A stretch of DNA of 64,000 nucleotides, taken from Phanerodontia chrysosporium. Lineage: Eukaryota > Basidiomycota > Agaricomycetes > Polyporales > Phanerochaetaceae. The stretch lies in the NCBI GenBank assembly GCA_001910725.1, contig MJGA01000015.1, positions 558,001 to 622,000 of the forward strand, in the 5' to 3' direction. Below, piece after piece: positions 36,379-48,467 of the stretch (positions are counted from its first letter, which is position 1; each line of letters starts with the position of its first letter). The notes under the pieces are model-generated. The model had not been told where the DNA came from and did no database searches. It was given only the letters and a program-made list of their open reading frames with translations. A program made the position numbers and the translations under genes.

Positions 36379-39300
36379 CTAGAAGCCCTCAGGACCAGTC
36401 TTCTTCAGTGGAGGGTTCGCATAGTCCGCGGCTGTGGAAGCGAACTCTTGAGTTACCAGAACGGTCGCAAATGACTAGAGCAACGTACTGTTTTTCCACA
36501 CGTTGTTTCCCCACCAATTCACCTGAATGGTGCCGTTCTTCGGGAACTGGAGAGTGAAGAAGATGAACAGTAGGGAAATCAGGGTACCTAGAGCAGGATG
36601 AGGTTAGCCCTGCACGCCACTGCCGGATCTGGCACACGCACCAATATCCAGAGCCGCACTCGTCACGTAATTGAACTTGCTCCACCACGCAAAGTTCTTT
36701 CTCCGAATCCAGTACTGGAAGATGAAGCCGACAGTGATCCAAGACGAGTAGTTGATCCCTGTCGCAGGTGGGACGTACGTGACCGCATTGAGCGCGATCG
36801 GGGTACTTATGTACGTGTTCCAGCTATTAGGATGTTTGCGCTGCCAGTACCAGAACGGTAGTGGAAGGAACACGCCAATTATCACGGCGTACACCTGTGG
36901 GTAGTAGATGGAGTCCTTGCCAAACTGGCGACTAGGACCGAGGAGACCCCTAGAATATTCTTGACTCAGACTAGACCGACAAGGACAGCTGATCCCAGAG
37001 ACTTACCAAATCGCCGACGCAGTGTAGAAGACTGCATTATGTGGGCAAGTGAGCTGGCTGGCCTGGTGCGGGTCGCAAATGTCGGGAATGCTGGCGAACA
37101 TCCACTGCTTCACGCCAACTTGAATGATCGCCGCGAAGAGCGTCGATGTCAATTGCACTACGACGTCGACCAAATGTCAGTCAAGTTTAGCTGTGCAAAT
37201 AGCAACACATACCAATGAACGTTGCACGCGGTGGCACTTTGATGTAGTGACCCAACTTCAAATCTTGAACGAATGACAATGCTTCAGCGAGCGTCTGAAT
37301 GGTGTAACCCTTGAAAATCTGTCATGCGAGTGTCAGGATCTGTAATGTACGTTAGAGACAATCATCGCGCACCATATTTGCAATGGGCTTGCCGGGTAGC
37401 AGGCCACCTGGGATTATCTGAGCGAGCAGGTTTAATGCTACCTTCAAAGTTGGTCAGAACACAGACTACGAAGAAGCTTGCGTTTACATACCGACTGTCC
37501 TGATGTCGCAAAGATGAACCCTGCCGGAAGTGTGTACAACACAGGCAGAGCAAGCGAAAGGAGAAGCGCCCAAACAGGCAATCCGGTTTTCCACACCTGT
37601 ACTGCGTGTCAAAGCATGTCACGACGACGATGATAGACAAGACGAACCTCTTGCGCGACGATCATGAGAGCCAGGAATATCGCGAATACACTCAGATACC
37701 ACCAGTCTGGTACTTCTGGGTATGAGCGCATGAGCTTCGCGTGAATGTCGTCCTTCTCGATCTTGACACGCTTGAAGGCGTTCAAAATGGTCCTGCCGTA
37801 ATAGAGGACCGTGTGTACGATGACGCAAGAGGACAGGATGAAGGCGATCAGGTACGTGATAGCGTACGCGCCAGGTAGGTACAGGGGGGAATACGCGTTG
37901 TATGCATCCACGTTGAGCGTCTGATCGGGGTTGAGCACGCGCGTAACATTATACGGCTGCGCATAGCGATCGTACGGCGTAGCAGCCATCATCGGCAGGT
38001 GTGCGAGATGCCACACCTAGTGACGGGACGGTGGTCAGACTAGCATGCGACGTTATACTCACTAGAGAACTCACGTCGGTATAGTAGAGTGCGGGTAATA
38101 TGATCCAATAGAATATCACGAAACCCACGAAAGTCTGGATGGCTGCCCACCACGGTATCATCAGAGGATTGCCGGCCCATGTGATTTGCGTCCAGTCAAA
38201 GGTCAGGACGCTCAAGCCCAAGCCAGATGCTACTCCGAAAACCTGGTTGAGAGGGATGTTGTTTGGGCGGATCCAGCACACCCAGGAGAAGATCGAGAGC
38301 GCGGTAAAGAGGTAACCTTCGGATATATGTTAGATGCGTTTATTTCGAGGGCAAAGACACGACGTACCTGGCAAAAAGAAGAAGAAGAACGAACCGATCA
38401 CCACATACATGAAGTAACGGTACCGTGATATCCCTCCTCGACCCTCGTCTTCTTCGGCATGCAGAGTATTCAGGACGGTGCAAGTCACCAGATTCTGAGG
38501 CCAGATCATGCTAGCAGGCCAGACAAGCACCCGTCGGCACAGTCCCGCCAGCCCGAATCCAGTCATCTGCGTAGCCAATACCAAGACAACGCTGAACCCG
38601 TAAGACAACTTCTTCCCGTAGTCGAGCTCCGCAACGACCACAGCGTTGATTGCATAAGGTGCACCGGATGCGACATTCGCCATCATGAACACGCATGCAT
38701 GCTCTTTGATATTCCACGGGCCAGGGTTCAACGAGAACTCGGAGCCGCCGAGCCAGCGGGGAGACGGTAGGTTGTGATGGGGAGTGTGAAAGCAAGAAAT
38801 TTCCCTAGTGGGTGTGCACAAAGCATGATAACGTTCGTAGATATTGATGGCGCAGGTTGTCGGAAGTTGAAGAACAAGTTTGCTGATCTTCAGACGTAAC
38901 GTAGGGCGACAGAAACGGCCGCAGACGACTGCTTAGCCTTCGAGCCTTTGAGCAGACAGCTTGTGCCACTCACCCTGTTACCAGAATCAACAGCAACCCA
39001 ATTGCCCACATCCTCAACGTCAAGCATGGCATCTCCGGGTCGTCAATATTCGACACTGAAGCGCGGACTTCTGGATATGGGCTGTCTTCCTCTTCTATCG
39101 CATCGAACTCGAACTCCATCCTGATGGGATGGGTGAGCCGGCGAGCCAGAGTAATAGGAAGTATAACCTACTTGATGGATTCTGCACCGGAACCTAGACT
39201 CGGGAAGCTTGTCGCGGAAGACGGTGGTCGACTTTTCTGCGGGTCATCCGGCTGCTCTTCCTCAATGCGGTCTCTGGTTCGGGGAAGAGAGATGTGTACC

Positions 39301-39830
39301 TCTCTAGAGCTGACAGCCGAGCTCACCGCAGAACGTCTGTCTGTGTGTGTCGCTCCCGTGTGCGTAGTAGTTGTCGGTACGGAATCAGAGTGTCCAACGC
39401 GTCGCATACGATAAGGATCGTCACCAGTCTGAGAGTCTGTCGACGGAGGTGTCTCCACCTGTGGGCTCATAGGGTATGGATGGCGCGTGTGTAGTGAGGA
39501 TGGCCCAGCCGACGCAAGGCTAGGATAGGCTGCATAAGGATCGAAGGCCGGCGGCGGCAGCGACACAGGTTGGTGGACGAACGAGGGGGGGAGGGTGGTA
39601 GAGACGGCCTGGGGTTCCGGTTCGGCTGTCCCTGGGGGGCCAAAGGCAAAGACATCCTCCGCTTCTGATTCCTCATCCTCCTCCTCTATCGAATAGTCCT
39701 GCGAGTAGGTGGTATACTGCTGATCACGGTCGAAGTAGTCCGGATAGCCAGCTCGAGAAGTGGTAGGACGTGCAGAGGTAGGACGTCCGGAAGCCGTGTA
39801 GGGTCTCGACGACGTTGCGGGCCGTGCCAT
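36379..39830 (-). CDS. Small-oligopeptide transporter (OPT family) with long cytosolic N-terminus
   Basis: Proton-coupled importer of tetra- and pentapeptides or glutathione in the plasma membrane. First exon 39830-39172 encodes about 220 disordered residues (MARPATSSRPYTASGRPTSA). It splices in frame to the second exon at 39120: IK/MEFEFDAIEEEDSPYPEVRA. The OPT hallmark NPGPWNIKEH is present, as is YIKVPPR, the usual second signature. About 14-16 helices can be traced, including FMYVVIGSFFFFFLPG, IPWWAAIQTFVGFVIFYW, GAYAITYLIAFILSSCVIV and YAVIIGVFLPLPFWYWQ. The C-terminus reaches TADYANPPLKKTGPEGF, stop 36381-36379. About ten introns, none disabling. Many Agaricomycetes carry multiple OPT genes used during wood decay. 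Confidence 0.92.
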
Positions 39831-42342
39831 GGTGAGCGAGGACGACGCTCGCGCAGTGGCGAGGAAGGGGGGACGACGACGGGCAAAGTGAAGAGAGTCG
39901 GTGAGAAGAGAGAGCAGACTCAGGCACCCATCACCCAAAGGCACAACTTTCCTTTTTTGGATACAGCCCAGCAACAAAGCGCCTGATTTCTCGCTTTTTG
40001 GCCGACCTCAAGCGACACACATGCGCAGACCCCAACGCAAGAACATGCGACAGTCAATGAGAACGTGTTCCCACAATATCTCTCGATTTTCACGCGAATT
40101 TTCCGACACGGAGGAACGCCCTGCATGGGATCCCGTGCTGGCGAGCCGCTGGCAAGACGCCAAGGCACGACGCTTTGGGCTCTCGGCTTCCCACTGCCTC
40201 CCCGCCCTTGCTGCAGGACTGCACCCAGAGGTGAGCAGAAGGCCCTATCCTCGCGGATGGTCTGTCCAACGCCCCACCAGCCAGCCGTGCTCACTCCGAG
40301 ACAGCCAGATCGAGAGTCTCAGCGGAAGCAAATCCCGCGCGAGCACACCTTCCGCCCCCAATTGCAATGCTCAGACCTTGGCCCGCAGGCGCACGCCAGG
40401 GACGCTCCAGGACGCTCAGACAACGCCCGCTGTCGCCGCTGACGGCCCTCCAGACCGCTCTATCCCACCTGTACCTTGTCCGCCCAGCACGCCTTCCCCG
40501 TGCGTGCGCCGTGAGCTCGAGTTCAACACCGTCGACAGCTGCCGCAGCGGAACGGCCTCCCTGGGCAACCACCGCGACGTCGATCGCGCTCATTTGGCCC
40601 ACCGTTCTCCACCGTCCAAGCACCTGCCGTGACCCGCCGGTGGCAATATAGCCTTCTTTGCCGGGCGGTCCACATGCACGGCAGCCGCCCCGTGCGCGCC
40701 ATTCCAAAGGCTCGCCGGGCGGCGGCGGATGTACGTGACTGCATGCATCGCCACGCCCCCTCCAGCTTGTGCCTCATGCTTTGCCGTCCGATCCAGGCAC
40801 CTTCAGTCTACGTCGCTCGTCCGCCACACGACATACTCGCGACGTACGAGCCCCTCCTCCTTAATTTCGGGATCGACTGCGAGTGCGTGCGTCGCTCCTT
40901 CACCTCAACCCTGTCATCGTGGCCCGCTGCCCGAGACATTTGTCCTCGACCAGCCACAGGTGCTTCTAGCGTGAGGAAGCACCCTCACGTGAGAATGCGT
41001 GGCCATCGCCGTGATAAACCACCTCGACTGGCGCCCTTCCACGGTGAGTAATTCGACATTGATCCTCTGCTGTTCGAATTTCTAGACACCCGTCCCCATT
41101 CGCGTCTCGTGTGGACGTTCGAAAGGACCGCCGGGACGGGCAAGGCCTCAGACATGCATTGTTGTCGATTTTCCTCCGTTAAGTTCGCTTATTCTGAATT
41201 TGTTCACAGCTATGACTGTTCATGGGCTCCACACCGTTCGTGGTCCTCGCTGTGCGGGTGTGACCGAGAATTCAATCTCTTTGACGTACCGAGACAACGC
41301 TGGCCAGGAGTGGGAGCACCTGAGCCTTCAACCATTCCCCGACCGACTCGAGTGATACATTTTCTCGCTTGCAGTTGAGCCAACCCTTTCGCCCCCGACT
41401 TCGCTGTCTGACGATGCCGCGACATCTGCATTGTTGGCTTAGAGGTATGGCATCAGTAGGCCCGCCGTTGAGTCGACGAACAGCCACGTTTCGTCACGAG
41501 CATCAGTCTTATCTCAATGCGTCCCGTCGCTGCGCCCGTGCGGTCCTCCCCACGTGAAGGCCCACTCCGCCCCGCCTAGCAGCGCACAGTGCGGCGTGCG
41601 CAGCACTCGCCGACTCACACGACATGCAGTCCGCAGGTCTCCCCGGAGGGTCCGCAGCACGCGCGTGGCGGCCCAACGAACGAAAGCGTCTGCTCGCCCC
41701 ACGTCGTCGGCCGAGGTCGCAGGATCCGCCGTCCCACGAAGAACGCCGCCCCCCAGGCTTCGCGCCGCTAGAAGCTCTCGGGACGTGCGCGGGTCTGCGA
41801 AGGCAATAGGCCCCGCCGAGCCCACATACATTGTCTTTGCAGGGTCGCTCGCGCGGCCCACAACCCTCTGCTACCTCGAGCCCGCCGGCTCTCACGCGAG
41901 GTCGACGACGACAGCAAAAAGCGTCTTGTTAGTTGCAACCTCTTGTGCGCAGACATGAGTACTACTACCTACTTGGCCGGGACAAATGTGGGGGGAGACT
42001 ACTACTACTACGAGTACTACTGGAGAATGAAGACAGATTGTTGCTAGCTACTTGGGGGACTGAGTCGGAACTGATACTATGTGCTACTGAGGCGGGACAG
42101 AAGAAATGGTGGTACTGCTACTGCTACTACTACTGGAGGATCCAAGAACAAAACGATGCAGAGGGAAAAACAAGCGATGGTACACGAGGTTGGATTCGAG
42201 CACAGAGGTCGGCGCGCGGCGCATGACACGCGGGTGCATATGCAGCGCGAGCTTGCGCACAGGCGCGGCCACAAAGCAAGAGCAAATCACAGAACACCGG
42301 AAGGCGAGGAACGCATTGACATTGCATTTGAGATCGAACCGT
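39831..42342. other. Gene-poor GC-rich stretch of 2.5 kb
   Basis: Upstream of OPT and downstream of transportin. Several long open frames on both strands (for example plus 39901-40632, 41554-41958; minus 41509-41895) overlap one another and carry no domain. That is what GC-rich, stop-poor DNA produces. The trinucleotide tracts at 41958-42136 are the only structure I see. Confidence 0.45.
41958..42136. repeat. TAC/GTA-type trinucleotide tracts
   Basis: Interrupted runs of TAC: TACTACTACC at 41960, CTACTACTACTACGAGTACTAC near 42000-42020 (in short pieces), and TACTGCTACTGCTACTACTACTGG (pieces) at 42113-42136. An interrupted microsatellite in non-coding DNA. Confidence 0.7.
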
Positions 42343-45300
42343 CTATACACCGTAACGGGTCCGGAGCTTCTCTTGTATGACGGGCGGGAACGTCGACACC
42401 TGAGCCGTCCAGCCCTGGGGGTCGTGCTGCTTGAAGCCACTCAGCAGCTGCTGGAACATCGCGTTCAGCTCCGCAGACGGGTTATTCCACTTGACTATTG
42501 CATTGCAGAACCATAACAGACTCTGAAGGGCTGGTCAGCTATCTGACTCGTTCGCGCAGGTTCGATGAGACTGACCTTCGCAATGCCTGCGGGGTTAGTC
42601 TGCACAAGCGTGCAGAGACCACGGAAGGCCGAGTCCTTCTCCTCATTATCCCGAATTTCGTAGAGCGCCTGGCACCAAGCTTGCGCGAACTCAGGGAGCA
42701 AAGGCGCGACCATCTGGGGGTGCATTAGACCAATGCGTCCTATTGAGACAGCAGCATTCTCGTGGAGGCTACGAGGAGCCTTGGGATGGAGAAGAATGGG
42801 GATAAGGCGCGAGATCAAAGGATGCACCCATTGCTGGAACTCGGGATCGTCTGCTCAGAGCGTCAACATGGCGCCAAACACAAAGTATTATTCTGAATGA
42901 CGCACCTCGCCCATAGCGGAGCGCGACCTCGCCCACAGACCACGCGGCGTTGTTGCACGCGCTGACGAACTCGACCTTTGGTTCGGGGTCGAGTTGTACA
43001 ATCAGCTCCTGCATGATTGCAGGCATGTGTGGTCGCAGGATGGGGAAGCAGTTCATGGCCAAGTCGCCGACAAGTGCGTACGCCGACTGTCGGACGGGTG
43101 CCTGCGGGTGCTTCAGGCAGACCGTCAGGAGGTCGAGCAGGTTCGGTTGGCTTCGCGCGATTGACGGCTCGAGAGCCATGCCCAACCCCTGCGTCAACCC
43201 AGACAGCAGGTCAAGTGCGACCACCAGGAAAGAACGATCTGGCTCGTCCATCTCGGGGTTCTGCTGGTAAGCTTGATACTGGAGAAGTGATGAATGGACA
43301 ATGCTCTGGCATCGCTCGAAGATCGGGCCGGCATATGGGAGGAAGGATGGTCCCATTGCGATAGTGACTGACGCCAGACACTGAAAATTTGGTGTCAGAG
43401 GTGACTTGTAGCATCTCTATAGTGCGTGCACTCACCTCAAGCAATGGTACCAAATCTTCGTCGTCATCCTTCAGCTTTGACCATCTCTTGAGTAATGGCG
43501 GCATGAGAATCTCGACGAACGTTGGGTTCTGAAGGGCATTGCCAACCGCATCCGCCAAGGTGCCGACAGCATCGTAGAGAATGAGCATGTTCTTGTGCTG
43601 GTACTTCTCGAACGCGAAGACGAGGTTACGAAGGACCGGTTCGAGGTATGGTGCCAGTTCCGGCCCAGCATCCTCCTCAAATGTCGCGAATGCACTGCAG
43701 CCAGCTTCCTGGACGCGCTTGTTGTTGTCAAGGACCATACGCAGAAGCTACGGATCTTTGATCAGCGATTGACACATGTACGTTGAGTGAGAAGGCTTAC
43801 ACCCTCCAGCGTAGGCACGAAGAACTGGTTCTTATGCTCGTCTGACACCGGTTGGGTGCACCAGCTTGCATAGCGACCCAGGGTCCAGCATGTGATAGAT
43901 CGGACGAGAGGCTATGCAACATTTTAAGCAAGTTGACAGGGCTCATGGGACGATGACGTTCTACCTTGGGGTCGTTGAGGGTGTTAATGAGGTAGGGGAT
44001 CAGGGTCGGTAGGTGGGGCTCAATCGCGTCGATGCAACCTGGGAAGGCTCGTCACTCCAGCGTCATTCGACTAAGAGCATCCCACTCACCTTCCGCCATA
44101 GCACCGAGAGCCAAGATGCCACTCTCCCTTTGCAACCAGTCCTCACTCCACAACTTCGTCTTCAGAGGTTCCAACAGGTGGTTGAGCAAGTCCGAGCCAA
44201 ATCGAACAGCGAGGACGTCCAGTGCTGCCGCTGCACACTTGCGGAGGTTCCACTCGGTCGACATCTCGTCGGCGAAATCGTCGTCGTCTTCGTCGAAGCC
44301 CTCGTCCTCATCGTCATCATCGTCCTCAAGCTCCTCTCCATACGCCCCCACCTTGCGCTGCTGAGCATCGCCGTTGCCATCGTGCTCGAAACCGTGCGTC
44401 TTGCCCCCGTAGTGCCTCGGCTTGATATCGGTCTCCTTGTCAGGAATAGCGGCATCGTCCGCGTCGGCATCCAGCCAGAGAAGATCGTCTTCGCCATAGA
44501 CCATGCAATCCAGCAGTACTGGAGCGACTCGCGGGAGAAGCGGATGCAGCCAGGGTGCCAAGTCAGGGTCCTCGGCGAAGGTGAGCCAGAACTCGCATGC
44601 CTCCAACGCGACGTTCTCGTTCTTGTCCTTGGTCGAGTAGAGCATGTATTCCGCGACGTTCGCCATCTCCGGCATGAGCTTCTCCGGGCGCGACGCAAGA
44701 AGCAGAACCAGTGCCTGGCAGACGTGTCGCCGCACCTGAGGATCATCGTCGGACGCTCGCTTGAACAAAGCGGCTATGAAAGCGTCGATGTGCGCGAACA
44801 GTGCCTGGCAGTTGATCGGTACGAAGTACGACAGACACGCAATTGCATGTGCGCGCATTTTCGAGTTCGGGTGTTCGGTGAGCATTAGGAACTTGGGGAT
44901 CATGTAATCCAGGGGCATAGTGCCGTTAATTTCGACATCGAGCTTTCGTGGATAGTCCTCGCAGGCTTTTTCTAGGACATTGAATGCAGCCTATGAGAAA
45001 ACAAAGTGTTAGCGGGGTGATGGTAGCACGGCCACATCTTCACAATCATCTGACAGAGAAGGGGAAGGCTGCGGCACCATCGTGCTATAGGCGACGCACT
45101 TCAGCCTCTGACGGGATGCGGCCACATATGATCAGTACGTCTCGTGCTGAGGGATGCAGAGTCTCTTCGTATCTGGGTATGCCAGCTGCGAGGGACGGTG
45201 GACGGATGCACCCAAAATATACGCGTGGAGGATATAGAAAGCCCATGGCGGCATTGACGCGGTGGCGCTCGCGTTAGCGAGGCAAGAGAGACAACGTAGA

Positions 45301-45936
45301 CGCTTCAACGGGAACAGGAAGGACTCTAGGGCAGTGCATATGCTTGCTCTTCGAAGGCCCGGTATGCGCCAACACGCCAGAACTGATGCAGAAAGACAAT
45401 GGCAATCACATACTCACCTCCTGTTGCTCCAAACTCGCCGAATCCAATGTATGCACGAGCTGCTGTAGGCACTCGGGCCAATTCCGTGGCTCGAGAATGC
45501 CCAAGAATGCCACTATGTCTTGACCGGCGGCATTCCGCACCATGACTGATGGGTCAACGAAGGCCTGGAGGACGGACGCCTTGACAAACGCCACGACGTC
45601 TGGTGTTGAGCGCAGTATGAGGCGGGCATTGTTCTTGAGCAGATATCCGGCTATGGTGCGAATGCGATCTTCTTCATGCGGCATGTGGGCCAGGATGTAC
45701 GCCAAATAGGCGATGTAGTCTGGAACTCGCGTGAAGCTGTTCAATTTCTGGCACGGCAGAGTCAATCACAGGCAACAATCAAATGAACGGGGATTAGCCT
45801 AGGCAGTGCTGGGCGATAATTAGCGGCGTACATGGGTGACTGCAGTTTGGACTCCAGAGGTGTTGGTGTCGGTCGATTTGTGAATCGTCTGCAGGATCTC
45901 CTGGAGGCCTGCTTGTTGGGGCTGCCATGTCGCCAT
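42343..45936 (-). CDS. KAP104: Transportin / karyopherin beta-2 nuclear import receptor
   Basis: HEAT-repeat importin that carries PY-NLS cargoes such as hnRNP-type proteins into the nucleus. ATG 45936: [19 protein letters not shown], spliced to [20 protein letters not shown]. Further on come [30 protein letters not shown] and [18 protein letters not shown], consistent with Kap104. An acidic H8 loop follows ([20 protein letters not shown]), then [16 protein letters not shown] and [15 protein letters not shown]. That loop displaces cargo when Ran-GTP binds. The C-terminus [15 protein letters not shown] ends at 42343. Multiple introns are short and in frame. Minus-strand exons include very long open pieces (44052-44918). 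Full length by comparison with the family (about 900 residues). Confidence 0.95.
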
Positions 45937-46595
45937 CGTGGGTGGAGAACACGCGTTCGACGTCGTGGGCAGCGGCGGACGCGTAGGGTGGATGAGTGCA
46001 GGGAGGGTTTCTTACCAGCTCGAAAGTTAACTGGCCTGGTTGAAGCTAATGATTACGTAAACCCCCTATAAGGCAACTATCAATCACGCTCGGGTGTCCA
46101 ACGGGCTCGTCAACGCTCTTTGTCTTTCTGCACGCCTTCATCGAGCCTGGGCCACTGCTCATGCTTGTATTTTTGTGTCCGAGTCCACGGGACGGTGGCA
46201 GACAAGGGCCCTTTTATTCTGCGTCACGACAAACACTCCTCGGGCCTGCCACCCGCGGCGCTCTGCTGCCATTGGGCGGATAGTAGACCGCTCGTTGTTT
46301 GCCGGCGACACACAGTTCTGTGGCCTCGACCGTAAGTCTCCAAGCCGGAGATGAGTAGATTATCGATGTAATATCACATTTCGACATCATACAAGAGTCA
46401 GACTCGGAGCACGAGGCACCGTTGTGCCAACCCGTCTGCCGCCCCTGGGGCTGTACCGTGATCTGCGGTGCGGGGTAAAGTTCACGGTTTGCGCTTCAAG
46501 AAGACGCTGCCAATCTTGTGCTCACCGTGTCATCTATCCCAGGGAATCAGCTTCCCTGTACGTTGGCCCCCATATCGATCGTAGTCTGACGCTCG
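45937..46595. other. Intergenic, transportin start to FSH1 end
   Basis: 659 bases, same-strand neighbours. Holds the transportin promoter and the FSH1-like 3' end. Short open frames only; no TATA box. Confidence 0.4.
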
Positions 46596-47842
46596 CTAGG
46601 TTGCTGGCTCTGACGGAGTGGCCACGCCGGAGGGAGGCTCGGATACGGCAGAGCTCCCTGGCGATGGTACGTCCACGCCAGAGTTCTTTATATAATCGCG
46701 GATAAAATTGCGCCAGTTCGCCTTCGACGGTACAAAGTGGCCTGCAAAGCGAAGATAAATGAATAGCCCGATGTGCTCAGATTACGAAGGAGGCGTACCA
46801 CCGTCGTGCCACTCGACACGCTTGTTGCTGGAGACATCTAGCAGGGTTTTCGACCGTTCTTCGACCACTATGACATCGTTTCTTCCCAGAATGTGCAGAG
46901 TTGGTGTAGAGTATGATGGAAGGAAGATAGCGTCACTGAGTTCTCCGCGGGGCCTGAAACCTGCAGCCGCGATGCAGAATTCCCTGAACGTGACAACGTC
47001 AACGACAGTGTAGTGGCATGCTGTATGCTCACTCACAGGGGCTCATGCGGCGGCTTACCATCGATCAAGAACTCGGGAACTAGATGCGGTCTCTCTAGCT
47101 GAAGTATGGTAAATAGAGCACACGCTGACGAAGAATGGAGATGCCGTACCAATGCGGCCAGCATAGCAGCCATAGCGGCACCCTGACTGTGTCGGACTAT
47201 CTAGACAAGTGGCAAAGCATTATGGCTTAGAAGTGCACACCTGAAACCGAACACGCCCTTGAGGAGGTCAGCCCCAAAGAATCGAATGTAGCTCCTGAGC
47301 GGGCACATACATCATAATGGTCCTTCTGCAGCGTATCCCGCAGCAAGATGAACGACTCCTCAATGCCGGTTAGCTTCGTGCGGCCGCGGTCGACCTTCCA
47401 CCAGCCGCGCGGTTGGAGGGCAGGGTCGCTCTCCGCGGCTTCGGGTGCACCGAGCTCCTCGGGCGTGTTAAAGCTCTCCGCGAGATCGACAGGGGACAGC
47501 ACATGCGGTGCATCCAGAAAGACTAGCGCACAGATGCATCAGAGATCCGATTGCCTTGCGGCCGTGGGCGCAGGTGGGTGCTCACCAAAGTCGATGCCTT
47601 TGCACGCTTTGCGCAGCGCGCCTAACTGTGCCGGTAGAGCATGATGCATGAGCCAGGGAATACAAGGAACTAGATATTCACAAGGCTAGCCTACGCACCC
47701 TTTTGCTGAAGATCGTGGCGCTTTGTGCGTACCTGGCCACACACGGGGTGATTAGCTTGTGCTACAGATATTGCGGGGCCCGCAGCTTTCGTAATGAGGG
47801 CTTCACGCACCCGTGCAGTACCAGAACTCGCTTGGTCGCCAT
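46596..47842 (-). CDS. FSH1-family serine hydrolase
   Basis: Small alpha/beta hydrolase of the FSH1 family, also found as partner of polyketide pathways and as dihydrofolate-reductase-linked hydrolases. The first exon MATKRVLVLHG and second YAQSATIFSKRLGALRKACK fit exactly, then VFLDAPHVLSPVDLA. Next are WWKVDRGRTKLTGIEESF and, across an intron, GVFGFSQGAAMAAMLAAL with the nucleophile in GFSQG. The acid is probably Asp in ILGRNDVIVVEER and the base His in WHDGGHFVPSKANWRNF. Ends at TAG 46598-46596 after a Ser/Pro tail. About seven to eight exons, intact frame. No signal peptide, so cytosolic. The natural substrate is unknown. Confidence 0.88.
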
Positions 47843-48467
47843 ATCTAAGTCGTAACGTCTATGTCAGTGGTCTAGTGGCAGCTGTCCTTGAACAGGACGG
47901 AACGGAGTCGAAAGACGGAGGAGCTCTGGGTAAGCGCCTGCTTTGAAAACCGATGATGGCCGCTTCGTTCCGCTAACAAACCCGAATGGAGTATGTTCCC
48001 GCCTCATATCGCCAAAAGGTGACTAGAGCATCGCATTGAGGGGGAGGATATTCTCATGCCTGAGGACAAGAAGGATTGGGGTGGCTGCAAGACCGTAGAT
48101 CCTCACTAGTGATTTACATGAATGCGCTTGTGAAAGTCAGGACTTTCCAGAGTGGGTCACTTTGCAGGGCATCGTGTCCCAAGGTGGCCATTGTACAGTG
48201 GCAAGAGAAATATATAGATTGAGACAAAGACCTAGGAGACGTACAGCAAACTTCGTCATCGAGCGGCAGTAAAGAAGCAACATTCCCAGATCTAGCAACG
48301 CAGATGGGCTCAAAGTATCAGGACGTGGGAAGCAAATATAAAGCATAAAGATTCGTCAAAGTTCGTCAAGAGTCGGCACTGGAATACTTATGTGTGAGAT
48401 TTCGACGATGAGATAAGAAAATCCGCACTTACAGATAATATTACACAATAATCTATTGGCACTGATA
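47843..48467. other. Intergenic, FSH1 start to PalI-like end
   Basis: 625 bases. An A-box-like TGGTCTAGTGG sits at about 47868, but there is no B box or cloverleaf. Nothing else noted. Confidence 0.4.

Noticed and set aside
39901..40632. 243-codon plus-strand open frame
   Set aside because: Opens without an ATG, no domain, overlaps other long frames in GC-rich DNA.
47862..47945. A-box-like TGGTCTAGTGG suggesting a tRNA
   Set aside because: No B box (GGTTCGANTCC) at the right distance and no cloverleaf can be folded.
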